Assembly: GCF_051020765.1 (NCBI RefSeq)
Contig: NC_134930.1
Coordinates: forward strand, 1,488,001 to 1,552,000
Length of the DNA stretch: 64,000 nucleotides
Direction of reading: 5' to 3'
DNA from: Lasioglossum baleicum
Lineage: Eukaryota; Arthropoda; Insecta; Hymenoptera; Halictidae
A program made the translations under genes and the position numbers. Of the stretch, positions 21,427 to 31,677 are shown in pieces. Below the pieces are notes generated by a model. The model made no database searches and was not told the origin of the DNA. It saw only the letters and a list, made by a program, of their open reading frames with translations. Every line of letters starts with the position of its first letter. Position 1 is the first letter of the stretch.

Positions 21427-22215
21427 TTTAATGCTCTATCCATCATTCTTTGAAACGTGTCTGGCGCGTTCTTAAGACCGAATGGCATTCTATTATAATG
21501 GAAATATCCCTCTGGAGTTGAAAAAGCTGTATATATTTTTGAGTCGTTATCCATTGGAATTTGGTGAAAGTCTGACGATAAATCTAATGCTGAGAAAAAT
21601 TTCGAGTTTCCTAGATGCGAAAGGATTGATTCTACATCGGGGATGGGATACGCGTCTTGATCTGTAAGCTCGTCCAATTTTCAAAAATCTATTACTATTC
21701 TCCATTTTTTCTTTCCTGAGGCATCTGCTTTTTTGGGTACTACCCATACTGGTGCGTTATAAGAGGAATCTGAATGCGTTATTATGTCTTTATCTAACAT
21801 TTCTGAAATCTGTCTTTTTATTTCTTCACGATGACACTCTGGAGGTTTATACGACTTGATATTGATAGGCTTTTCTGTTTTTAATTCTATTTTATGTGAC
21901 GTGAGTTGGGTGCATGGGAGCGGATCGATTTCTAATGCAAAAGCGTCGGCGTATGAAAGGATTATTTTCTCTACGGAGTCTCTATATGAAGGATCAATGT
22001 GTTTGGTTCTCAAATTCTGCATTAATAATTGCATTCTGTCTAATTTAGAAGATTCGTCTAGTTCGATTTGGTTCGATTCGATTGGTCTCTCACCTGTGTT
22101 GATGAAGCAAACCTGGGTTCTTTGGTGGTCAATGAATGTTTCCTTGATAGTACTCTCGCCTGGTTGTAGTTTGATATCGGATCTCAGAGGTATGCGTGTC
22201 TCACCTAAAAATAGA
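21427..22215 (-). pseudogene. pol: Retroviral pol, RT first half
   Basis: Encodes the protease-RT linker and the RT fingers and palm up to MPFGLKNAPDTFQRMMD, where the Mag-type element has inserted. Recognisable segments are NAPVWVVPKK, WRIVIDF and FFSALDLSSDFHQIP. A TGA at 21681-21683 follows WRIVIDF, where the family usually has Arg, so a CpG-type C-to-T change is likely. Upstream it joins the protease segment across the palindromic element. Confidence 0.85.
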
Positions 22216-22218
22216 TAA

Positions 22219-23283
22219 CACTGTCCAACAAATTTCAACTTTTTAAAAGTATTTCGATTCCCACTATGCGATTCTTATAGAGTTTTCCGCGCTGATTCCG
22301 AATCTGGTTTTAATTTTTTTCCTATACGTCCAGTTTTTGAGAAAATGAAGTTTAAGAAAAAGACATATTTTTCAACTTTAAACAAATATTGCGATGTTAT
22401 TATAAAAGATATTGAATTGTTCTTTACAGCAAAAGATTCTGTAGACTTTCCCGAATACAGTGATATCCAATACTAATACATTATGATTGTTTAAACATGT
22501 TTAAACAATGATTAAAGACGGAGATGCACCACTTTTGCACCAATTTTTGCGGATATTTTCGAATTTATCTCAAAAAATAAGGGTCCAGCGAAAAATTGAA
22601 CTATACCACGCGAAAGAGCAGACTTTTATCTTGAGAAACCCCCCTGTGAAGTTTGCATGGTCGACGTTTTTTTCGAACCAGAAAGCAAAATATCTTCGCC
22701 CGACATGAGTTGTCACCAGTGGCGCTCACCACCAGAACGGTCGTTCGCCGCTCCGTATCCCGTCGCTGCGCCGTATCCCGTCCCGAGCGCCACTGGCGGA
22801 AACTCATGTCGCGCGAAGATATTTTGCTTTCTGGTTCGAAAAAAACGTCGACCATGCACACTTCACAGGGGGGTTTCTCAAGATAAAAGTCTGCTCTTTC
22901 GCGTGGTATAGTTCAATTTTTCGCTGGACCCTTATTTTTTGAGATAAATTCGAAAATATCCGCAAAAATTGGTGCAAAAGTGGTGCATCTCCGTCTTTAA
23001 TCATTGTTTAAACATGTTTAAACAATCATAATGTATTAGTATTGGATATCACTGTATTCGGGAAAGCCTACAGAATCTTTTGCTGTAAAGAACAATTGAA
23101 TATCTTTTATAATAACATCGCAATATTTGTTTAAAGTTGAAAAATATGTCTTTTTTTTAAACTCCATTTTCTCAAAAACTGGACGTATAGGAAAAAAATT
23201 AAAACCAGATTCGGAATCAGCGCGGAAAACTCTACAAGAATCGCATAGTGGGAATCGAAATACTGTTTGGCTGTTGGACAGTG
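22219..23283. mobile_element. 1065-bp palindromic element with CACTGTCCAAC ends
   Basis: The two halves are inverted copies of each other over about 500 bp, around a GC-rich centre near 22750. Ends are CACTGTCCAAC and its complement, flanked by TAA on both sides (22216-22218 and 23284-23286). A sister copy is at 38652-39721. CACT-type ends with 3-bp duplications suggest the CACTA/Chapaev group, but no transposase is present. Each arm contains the remains of the same short frame. Confidence 0.8.
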
Positions 23284-23585
23284 TAATCGTTAGTAATTTT
23301 GTATTTGTATTTTTGTAGGAAGGGTAAACCTATTAATCCGTCTTCGGGGATGGGAAAGGAATCGGGTACTATATGGAATACATGGTCTTCTTTTAGTGCT
23401 CGGAACTGTGTGCTGAATTTGGATTCGTGTCTGTCGTTGCCCATTAGTACATTTTGGGTTTTATTTTCCCTAGGATATTCGGGTAATATACTACTGTTTT
23501 TTATGAGGTTGATTCCTGCTCCGGTGTCCAGTAGGAATCTTGTTGGTCTTCTGAGTCCTTGAAATCCTCCGAGTATGTATTGCAA
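23284..23585 (-). pseudogene. pro: Retroviral pol start: protease
   Basis: Encodes the aspartic protease of the endogenous retrovirus: FLLDTGAGINLIK near 23530 and a GLIGLPFL segment near 23310. The pol frame is in the -1 register relative to gag and overlaps it by 85 nt (23501-23585), which fits expression by -1 ribosomal frameshifting. I see no classical XXXYYYZ heptamer in the overlap. The segment continues across the palindromic element at 22215. Confidence 0.8.
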
Positions 23586-24652
23586 TCTTCCTGGTATGCT
23601 GCATATTCTTCTAATGCGGGGAGGTCCGCTTGTTCCATTGGCGTCTCGTCGATGGTGTAATTGACTCTCGGTGGAAGTTTGCCGTGAGTGGCTGACCGAA
23701 AATTTGTGCAGTTAGTTGCGATGTGCCCGTTTTGTCCGCATTTGAAGCATTTAAGGTTAGCGGATCTGGGTATTGTTGTAGATGGGTTCGGTCTTGCTTG
23801 TGGTTGCTTCATGGGGTAGAAAGGTCGTCCTGGTGGCATCCTCGAGTCGTTCGGTCGGGGATATTGCGGAACCATTGGTTGTTGCGATGGTCTTCTTGAG
23901 TCTCGAAGCCAGCTCTCCATGTCTCCAGCTAGAGTTTGAGCTTTTTCTAGCGTTTTGGGTTGCGACGGGACGACTAGAGTCCCTAATTCTCGTTTTAGGT
24001 TGGTCATGTAGGTAGCGATGGCTGCGTCTTCTTCTTCCTCGATGGCAATCTTCCTTGCTACTGGGTTGCTGTGTTTGTATTGAATGGCGTATTTCAATTC
24101 GTTCAGGGATTGTCTAAATCTCAGATTGAAACTTATTACGCTCTCCATTTGTCCTTGTCGCGTGTTTTGCAGCTTATTCCTGCTTGCATTGACGGTGCTA
24201 GGTGAGGTGATGTAGGTCCTCAGGGCCTCGTAGAGCTGTTCGTAGGTATCTATACGTAAGTACCGGATGGCTCGCGCTGCTTGATCCGTAATTTTCTCGG
24301 CAATTATGAGTTTCAGAAGCATATGCTTGTCTCGACATATGGATCTGGCGTACCTGACATCACTTATGAAGTCTTCTACTCCTAGGTCGTCTCTTCCCTT
24401 CAGTGTTCGAACAATGCGAACGGCTTTTGATGCGGTTTGTCCACTTCTTTCGTTGGATGTTACCATTCTTTCAGGTTCATCATCTTCCGAGTTGCTCTCT
24501 GATGGATGTCCCTCGTGTCTTCTTGACGCGTTTCTTTGACTTCCGATTTGAGATGCGCTGTCGTCGGTCATAGTAGCAGTGACGTTCACTAATTTGGATA
24601 ATTCTATTATCTCTTTGTAATGATTGTATAAGTCACGAGACATCTCCCTCAT
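23501..24652 (-). pseudogene. gag: Retroviral gag, main part with CCHC knuckle
   Basis: About 383 codons of Gag continue from 25771-25975 across an insertion. The central part resembles a retrotransposon capsid (QAARAIRYLRIDTYEQLYEAL, then FNLRFRQSLNELKYAI). A Pro- and Arg-rich stretch leads to one zinc knuckle, CFKCGQNGHIATNC, near 23750-23710. The tail is acidic. No stop is seen in this part. A CCHC knuckle is worth noting because Drosophila gypsy-type retroviruses are generally described as lacking one. Confidence 0.82.
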
Positions 24653-25770
24653 ACACTATACGCGAGCGCGCCACGCGAAACCGCGAAGCGCTACCTCCCG
24701 CGGCGGCCGCGAGGTGGCTACCGCGACGCCGCGGATTCTCGCGAGTGAATAGATCGCGACAGGCGTATAAGTAGGACGGCGGAGGCCGTATTAAATGAGT
24801 TCGAGCTACGATCTGGCTAATAGAGAGGATTCTCGAATGCTACGACTGTATCACGAGCTGTCCCAACCTTTTCCTGCGTACCACGCCAAGGCCCCAAGTG
24901 TCATACAACACGGGGAGACCCTTTCTGCGAGAGACATAAATCTCCGCCGTCCGAAGTGGTACGCACCACCGGGCATCCTCGACCCAAGTGTCACGCGGCA
25001 CGAGGAATCCCTAAACGCTCAGGCGGCACAAGGCCATAAAATGGTCACTGCGGTAACCACGCTGCGTCGAGGTCGTTCTCGAGATCGTTAGGGAGCCGTC
25101 GAGTCACTATCGCCCGCGTTTATACCGATGCATTGTCGGGTACACTGTTTCATGTACTATCCGCTCTACTGTTCGCCGTCATACAATTAGCGCCGTTAGC
25201 TTTAAGTTGCGTTCCGATTATTTCGCGCTCCGCATTTCACTGTCTTCGCGCTCATCTTGCGTTCCGATTATTTCGCGCTCTCATCGTTTCACCGTCTTCG
25301 CGCTCATCCTTGCGTCGCGTTCATCCTGCGTTCCGTTTATTTCATGTTCCGATCATCCGCTCCGCGTTTCACTGTCTTCGCGCTCATCTTGCGTCGCGTT
25401 CATCCTGCGTTCCGTTTATTTCACGCCCCGATCATCCGCTCCGCGTTTCACTGTCTCCGCGTTCATCTTGCGTCGCGTTTACTTCGCGCTCCGATCATCC
25501 GCCCCGCGTTTCACTGTCTTCACGTTCATCTTGCGTCGCGTTTACTTCACGCTCCGATCATCCGCTCCGCGTTCATCTTGCGTCGCGTTCATCCTAGGTT
25601 CCAATCATTTCGCGTCATTGTACGTTCTCATCGTATCGCGTTTCGTTCACTTCGCGTCCGCGACTTTGCGCTTTATGTTATAATAATTCACGTCACCGAC
25701 TGACGTACATACTGTGATGAAGGACCTCGGTTCCTAATAAAGAGATCTGTTTAACCCGTATCGGCGTTGT
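24653..25770 (+). mobile_element. 1118-bp LTR-like insert in gag
   Basis: Flanked by TCAT on both sides (24649-24652 and 25771-25774). The gag frame resumes exactly across it. A TATAA-like motif near 24767 and AATAAA near 25735 fit a plus-strand LTR with promoter and poly(A) signal. The ends read ACACTATACG and GGCGTTGT instead of TG...CA, which is unusual. The 3' half (about 25200-25640) is a run of imperfect GC-rich repeats of about 60-70 bp that creates overlapping meaningless ORFs. Confidence 0.65.
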
Positions 25771-25975
25771 TCATTCGTGGCTCAGAAAAACCCTGGACAG
25801 CCGAGTGAGCTGGCACATTCTCCCTACGTTCGAATGTTACATCTTTCTGTCGGTTTTCGTTTTCTTTAGAAAAAGTTTTGCTTAATGCCATAAACGCAGA
25901 TTGCATTTCTTTCATTGCATTGATAACTCCATTAAGTTCTTCGCTTGTAGGCACGGTTCCATTTGGTTTAGCCAT
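25771..25975 (-). pseudogene. gag: Retroviral gag, N-terminus
   Basis: ATG at 25975 opens a frame starting MAKPNGTVPTSEELNG. It runs about 68 codons to the insertion at 25770 and continues at 24652 in the same register. It lies 200 nt downstream of the LTR, as expected for the first gene of the provirus. No stop or frameshift is seen in this segment. Confidence 0.75.
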
Positions 25976-26175
25976 CTCTGAGTATCGTGGGGGAACTGTC
26001 CGATTTTATTCTCGGTAACTTGAAAAAATGTCTTACTGACCTTGGTTCTTTGATACCGATGTGTTGCTTCGGAAGGGCTCTCGTAGTCCGTCTTCGTGGT
26101 CACTCAGCCGTAGTTGATTGCCGTTGAAGATTTTCTTCCAGCAGATGAAACGGTATCCTGGCAGGATCGCCAGAA
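25976..26175 (-). promoter_or_regulatory. Retroviral leader and primer binding site
   Basis: Reading on the minus strand from the LTR end, TT is followed by CTGGCGATCCTGCCAGGA. This offers a TGG-initiated tRNA pairing site. The remaining leader up to the gag ATG is non-coding. Confidence 0.6.
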
Positions 26176-26508
26176 TGTTACGGTGAAATAGGAGACTTCG
26201 TGAAGATCGACGTATTTCACTTTCGCGAATCACTACTCAGACGTTTCAGGAACACAAAATGACTTTATTTAAAGGTTGAATCGGCTTGACGTGCCGTAGC
26301 AGAAGTAACAGTCGACTAACTCGATACAAGAATTTAGAGTGTCTTATATACTAATGTATAATCTTATGGATATAATGGATAATCTTTGAGGGTGCAAGGG
26401 TTTGAGATTATTCTATGGTACAAAGTATTGGGCCGCTGAGTCACTGTTGAACTTGGGCCTGGTGACGTGTTGCGAGGGTTGGCATCTTGGTCTTATCGGG
26501 CCGTGACA
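26176..26508 (-). repeat. 5' LTR of the minus-strand endogenous retrovirus
   Basis: On the plus strand it reads TGTTACGG...CCGTGACA, a 333-bp block with short inverted ends. On the minus strand a TATATAAG motif near 26345 precedes AATAAA near 26266 by about 80 bp, the expected order of promoter and poly(A) signal. It is directly adjacent to the primer site. No matching 3' LTR is visible left of env, so the provirus is truncated or rearranged there. Confidence 0.75.
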
Positions 26509-27477
26509 CTACAATGAAGCAGCAGAGCGGCCAGGGCCCTGATGCCTTGAGGCAGTTATATTGGCGGGAATGTACCGGTGTTATTAGCGGGACGACTGAT
26601 GGACGAGAGACCTGACGCGGAACGTTAATATATTTTATTATACAATGGCAGTTAATAGTGAAGAAAGACTTTTTAAAAGTCTGTTGGGTGCTCAAGCTAC
26701 CCGATTTCATCGAAATAGTTACGTTACTGAGGCTGACATTGCCGCGCATGCGCGAGTTACGGTGGGTTCAATCGGAACACTGGTGGCGACACGCCGTGCT
26801 ATCGGAGTCAGGATTCGGCTAGTGACACACCGTGGCCGGGGAAGAGAGTGGCGACACGCCGTACTCTCAGATTCAGGATTCAGCTGGTGACACACCGTGG
26901 CTGTGGAAGAGAGTAGCGACACGCCGTGCTCTCGGAGTCAGGATTCGGCTGGTGACACACCGTGGCCGGGGAAGAGAGTGGCGACACGCCGTGCTCTCAG
27001 GATCAGGATTCAGGATATGACAGGTGACATACCATATCTAGAAGAGTGGCGACCCGCCGTGCTCTAGGAGGCGATTCTCACGGCTGGCTTCGAGGTGTTC
27101 GCTAGGCGAAGTTATCTCGTTGTGGACAGCGTGGGAAACCTAAGTATGTCATTTGCATATACTTACGATGGAGATGTCAACTGGAGTGTTCTTTACTCGG
27201 TTTGTACTGGTTAACATCTGTATCACGAATGCCGTCGTGGGCTCTGGCCGTGGCGGCTTTTACAGCTCGCGAATAGTGGTGGGAGTGGTAGCGCGGTGCG
27301 GTGATTCGCGGATTGCTTCTAGGTGCGGGGGTGGCGCGACGCGGTCCGTCTCGGCGCGACGACGGGGGTACGGCGGTTTGTTCCGAGAAATGAACGACGG
27401 TTGATCTCGGTTTGGTTATAACCGGATTGATCAGGTTTACGTTCTGTATAGTAACAGGCCTGTACGGTACAGGTCTT
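26509..27477. other. LTR-like block carrying the second hairpin array
   Basis: No coding frame is credible. The segment 26553-26583 (GGCAGTTATATTGGCGGG and flanks) recurs at 45097-45127 near the third hairpin array, and the right end has the same CCTGTA...TACAGG hairpin as 4776-4790. It is therefore probably a member of the same element family, perhaps an LTR on the minus strand, cut into the palindromic element at 27477. Confidence 0.5.
26780..27070. repeat. Tandem hairpin units with conserved loops and paired stem changes
   Basis: Four units of about 65-70 bp each contain a hairpin around GTGACAYACC. Stems are CGGC/GCCG (26816-26819 with 26835-26838), CAGC/GCTG (26881-26884 with 26900-26903), CGGC/GCCG (26946-26949 with 26965-26968) and GATATG/CATATC (27014-27019 with 27033-27038). 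A second hairpin per unit encloses TGGCGACACGCCG between GAGAG and CTCTC. Stem differences between units are matched on both sides. Confidence 0.75.
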
Positions 27478-27958
27478 AAAATGATCACAGTGAGAATCAA
27501 ATATCTGTCTGGCTCCTGTCCCTTGTAATAGCGGCAGCCAATATTAATTTTGCATAAAGATCCGCAATCTAGTGATTAGTTTAAATATCAATATCGAAAA
27601 CACAGCTAATAGCAACCGTTAGCTTTGTATTGACAAGTCTTTGGAGATGTTCTCTCTACCGCGGCTCGAACGACACTGATTTTCCGCAAGATTTTTCTAA
27701 AGAATTTAGGAAGGGCATTTAGAGTGTCGAAATTCGAAATGCACGCTGTAGCACGTTTACAAAAACGACGGGACGGTTAGACGAAAAACAGGACGCGAGA
27801 AGGACCGCTGTAAGATTTATGGCAAACACATGTTTAGTTTTTCTGCAGATTGGTACGCAGAGTCGATGGGTAACCGCGCGCTCGAAAACGTGATACGTCC
27901 TTTTACCCAGCAAGGGGTAAAAATGTCAGGTCAGCGTAGCATCCCTATTGTCCTATAC

Positions 27959-29776
27959 TGTAACCGTTCAGGTTACATACCAAAGTATTGCGTGAATGGA
28001 TATCGATCCCCACTGCGACAGGTGTGACGTCATGTGTAACATCGTCATAGACAAGGATCGCAGGAGTGATCGATATAGATAAGAGGATGCGAGCGCATCG
28101 ATCCCCTCTCGATTGCGATCGAAGGCGGTCGATGCGAGCGACAGAATGATCACTCTACGTCTGGGCTCGATCCAGTAAGCACGTATGAGTCAACTCGCGT
28201 TCTGCGTGAAATCGAGAATCTTGAAGAGTTAGAATTGTCATTTACGAATCGCCAAGAAGGCAGATAATTGTCTATTTAGTTGCCAGCCCGGCTAAAGGGC
28301 GTTTTGAGTCGCGATACATGTAAAAGTTTGCAATAATATTTGCGAATATTAAATTGTCAAATTTCGAGATCTAGTCGTTGAGTACATTAGAATCGCCAAT
28401 AAGACGAATTATTTACTGTGTTTAAAGCCCGGCAATAAGGGCACTTCTTGTCGCATTCCGAGTTATAAGTATAACTTCTATATTCAAGTAAAATCTAGTT
28501 CTAAAACATATTTAGTTGAGCGTTCAAGCTCTATTTGATGGATTGTTTAAATTGCGCCAAGAAGGCCAACTATTGGATTGCATTCAATTCTTGCAGTGAA
28601 ATTGATTACGTTTGTGAGTTGTATATCTGCAACCAAGTTAATAAAGAATTAAATTGAAGTTTGGTTACATTGCTTGTCAGCCGTCCGACGGGCGGACCAA
28701 AATGAGAACCGCGATCGAGTTAACCATACGAATTTCTTACACGCATTCCTAGCAGGGAATACTTTGTTTACGGTTTATGGTCGTCGCGTTTCGCTCTACC
28801 GTACTATGGTTGTGTTATACACAGAAGTTAACCATGCGTTTTTTCTTTATACGCTTGTAAATTATTGAACGGTAGTGATACTGTTCTCATCCATGCCAAT
28901 TTACTAGAATATATCTCAATTTTACCACATATTATCTCCTAAAAATTATTCATATTTGTCTCAACCATTTCGTCATCCAGTGCCTGGAGGCACGAACCTG
29001 TCGTTAATTTAACATCGGATTTCGTAACCAATCCGGTGTTTGAATTGTTAACTAATAACTCCTTCTACTCTCGAAAGATTTGATTTCACTGGGTTGACTG
29101 GGCTGGTGCAGAGCTGCCCCGTCCACGTTTCTGTGCCCTGCCAGCTCTGGGTACCAGTTTCCACGAGCTCTGGTGGGAGATCAAATGAATTGGAATCGAT
29201 CTTCGTTCCTGTGAATTACCGGCCACGCCGATCGATATTCCAACTTTGTGTACTTTTGATTGTTAAGGGCCTTAAAATTTAATTATCCAGATAACGGGTG
29301 TGTCAGGTAAATTGGAATCGATCTCCGTTCCCGTGAATCACCGGCCACGCCGATCGATATTCCAATCTTGTGTACTTTCGATTGTTAAGGGCCTTCAAAT
29401 TTAATTATCCAGATAACGGGTGTGTCAAATGAATTGGAATCGATCTCCGTTCCCGTGAATCACCGGCCACGCCGATCGCTATTCCAATATTGTGTACTTT
29501 TGATTGTTAAGGGCCTTAAAATTTAATTATCCAGATAACGGGTGTGTCTGGACAACAATAGAGTCGGCCCGGCCACGTGTTCGTGCCCCTGCCGACGCTG
29601 ATCAGATTGTCTACCCTCACCCGTAATTCTTTTCAATACGAGATCGTTCGACACTCCGGTGACTCGCCAGCAGTGCCGCTCGGTTTTCGCATTTTTATGT
29701 TTGGGTTTTCACCCTATAAGCCCGTTTACTTTAAACCCGATCAAAACAATAGAATGTTATCAATAGTTCGGTTACA
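27959..29776 (+). mobile_element. 1.8-kb solo LTR flanked by ATAC
   Basis: Starts TGTAACCG, ends CGGTTACA and is flanked by ATAC on both sides (27955-27958 and 29777-29780). It interrupts the palindromic element exactly at its centre. A related, inverted copy lies at 43250-44862. There is no coding region; the interior includes a triplicate 120-bp repeat. Orientation is arbitrary, as no clear poly(A) signal decides it. Confidence 0.8.
29185..29550. repeat. Three tandem ~120-bp repeats inside the solo LTR
   Basis: The phrases GAATTGGAATCGATCT and ATCCAGATAACGGGTGTGTC recur three times at about 120-bp spacing with few differences. Confidence 0.85.
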
Positions 29777-31378
29777 ATACCTACCTTAAGAAACTTTCTA
29801 AAAGAAGGACAGACGATGTTTTCGAATGGTTACCCATCGACTCTGCGTACCAATTTGCAGGAAAAACTAAACGTGTTCGCCATAAATCTTACAGCGGTCC
29901 TTCTCGCGTTCTGTTTTTCGTCTAACCGTCCCGTCGTTTTCGTAAACGTGCTACAGCGTGCATTTCGAATTTCGACACTCTAAATGCCCTTCCTAAATTC
30001 TTTAGAAAAATTTTGCGGAAAATCAGTGTCGTTCGAGCCGCGGTAGAGAGAACATCTCCAAAGACTTGTCAATACAAAGCTAACGGTTGCTATTAGCTGT
30101 GTTTTCGATATTGATATTTAAACTAATCACTAGACTGCGGATCTTTATGCAAAATTAATGTTGACTGCCGCTATTACAAGGGACAGGAGCCAGACAGATA
30201 TTTGATTCTCACTGTAATCATTTTAAGAAGTTGAAAATAATACTATGGTGTTTTGAAATTATTTTAATCTCTCTACTGTATTAAAATGCACCTACTCATG
30301 TTTGCTCAAATGCATTATATCCGCGGTCTAGTGATTGCATTACCTGATTATTGTGATTTGTGCAGCAGTACAAGGGATATGGCAATTATTATTAGTGCAT
30401 AACTATGTGTTGACAAATGTGATCAGTGATTGTCAGTGTGGAGAAATTTCAAGGCATCTGTGTGAAATAAACATACGAATTATTTATCGATTCGAAAGTG
30501 AAAGTGAAATTCTGGATCGTCGACTTGACCGCGCATCCCTTAGGCCTTAGTATACCAACTATCTACCACCGGCTGTGCAGTTCGTCGACCTGGCTGTATG
30601 CCCCTTACCTTTCGGTATACCTGAGGACATCTGTGCAGTTCGTCACCGAGTGACCCAGTGACATACATTTCGAAGCAGCAAATGGATTTACGGCTGAATA
30701 AGTTAGTTTTTAATTCAATCAGTTTCTGCTTCTTCTCTTTTTTACGATTATCTCGTAAACTAAAGCCGATCGCCAAAAAGTCTAAAGAGAAATGTTGTTT
30801 AGAATCATGGTCTTGACAACGTATCCAAAGCTCATCGAAATCGGAGAGGAGATAGTTCAGATAGTACATCGATCGATTTACAATTATAAGTTACTTATCT
30901 CGTAAACTAAAGCCGATCGCCAAATAGTCTAAAGAGAAATGTTGTTCAGAATAATGGTCTTGACCACATATCCAAAGCTCATTGAAATCGGATAGAAGCT
31001 AGTAGTACATCGATCCATGGATTTACAAGTAAAGTTTCGCGCGGTAATCTCGTAAACTAAAGCCGATCGCCAAAAAGTCTAAAGAGAAATGTTGTTCAGA
31101 ATAATGATCTTGACCACATATCCAAAGCTCATTGAAATCGGAGAGCATTCAGATAATCGAGAAACTCTTGTTCGTTGCGATGTCACGGCGTACCACCGAC
31201 ACTCGCTTGCCCGCGCGGCGCGGCGCGGCGGGCCAGGGCGCGCTCTGATTGGTCCGTGTTTTTCGTTAATAACTCCTAAACAAAGCCGCAGTTGACATTG
31301 GTGCAAAGGAAAATGTCTCTTAGAATGGTCTCAGGAACCTCCCATTTCCGGGACTTACACTTAGTTTGGGACACCCTG

Positions 31379-31677
31379 TATTACGACCTTTGTTATTTCG
31401 TATTATTTCGTGTATGTGTAATGTGTTTATAAAAGATAAAAATATCAACAAAAAGATAACAAATATAAAAGATAAGCCAATTATCTTACCAAAACGTTTT
31501 TAAATTGATGGTAACTGGTAAACTTTTGGTCAATTTGTTTAGTTTAATTAATTATTAAAGCTGCAGTTTCTGGATATCTGCAGGCGTAAAAACTGAGATT
31601 AAAATCGCTACATTCAACAAATATTGTTAGATATAAAATGTAATCTAATTAACATACTACTTTATCTGCATAGATGA
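31379..31677. other. AT-rich flank with a direct-repeat partner
   Basis: No gene. A segment of about 55 bp at 31491-31545 is repeated in the same orientation at 34212-34270, on the other side of the RAG1-like gene. It contains GGTAAACTTTTGGTCAATTT. Confidence 0.6.

Larger units (their letters stand above)
27478..31378. mobile_element. Palindromic TA-type element, left end missing, split by a solo LTR
   Basis: Sequence 27478-27958 is the inverse of 29777-30260, and the right part continues through the blocks seen at 1-2574 to a GGGACACCCTG end followed by TA (31379-31380). No CAGGGTGTCCC start is present on the left, where it abuts the hairpin-array block. The arms contain only repeat-derived frames. 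Confidence 0.7.

Noticed and set aside
25133..25703. Three overlapping ORFs of about 150 codons
   Set aside because: They are the three frames of the same short GC-rich repeats inside the LTR-like insert, and none has protein-like composition.
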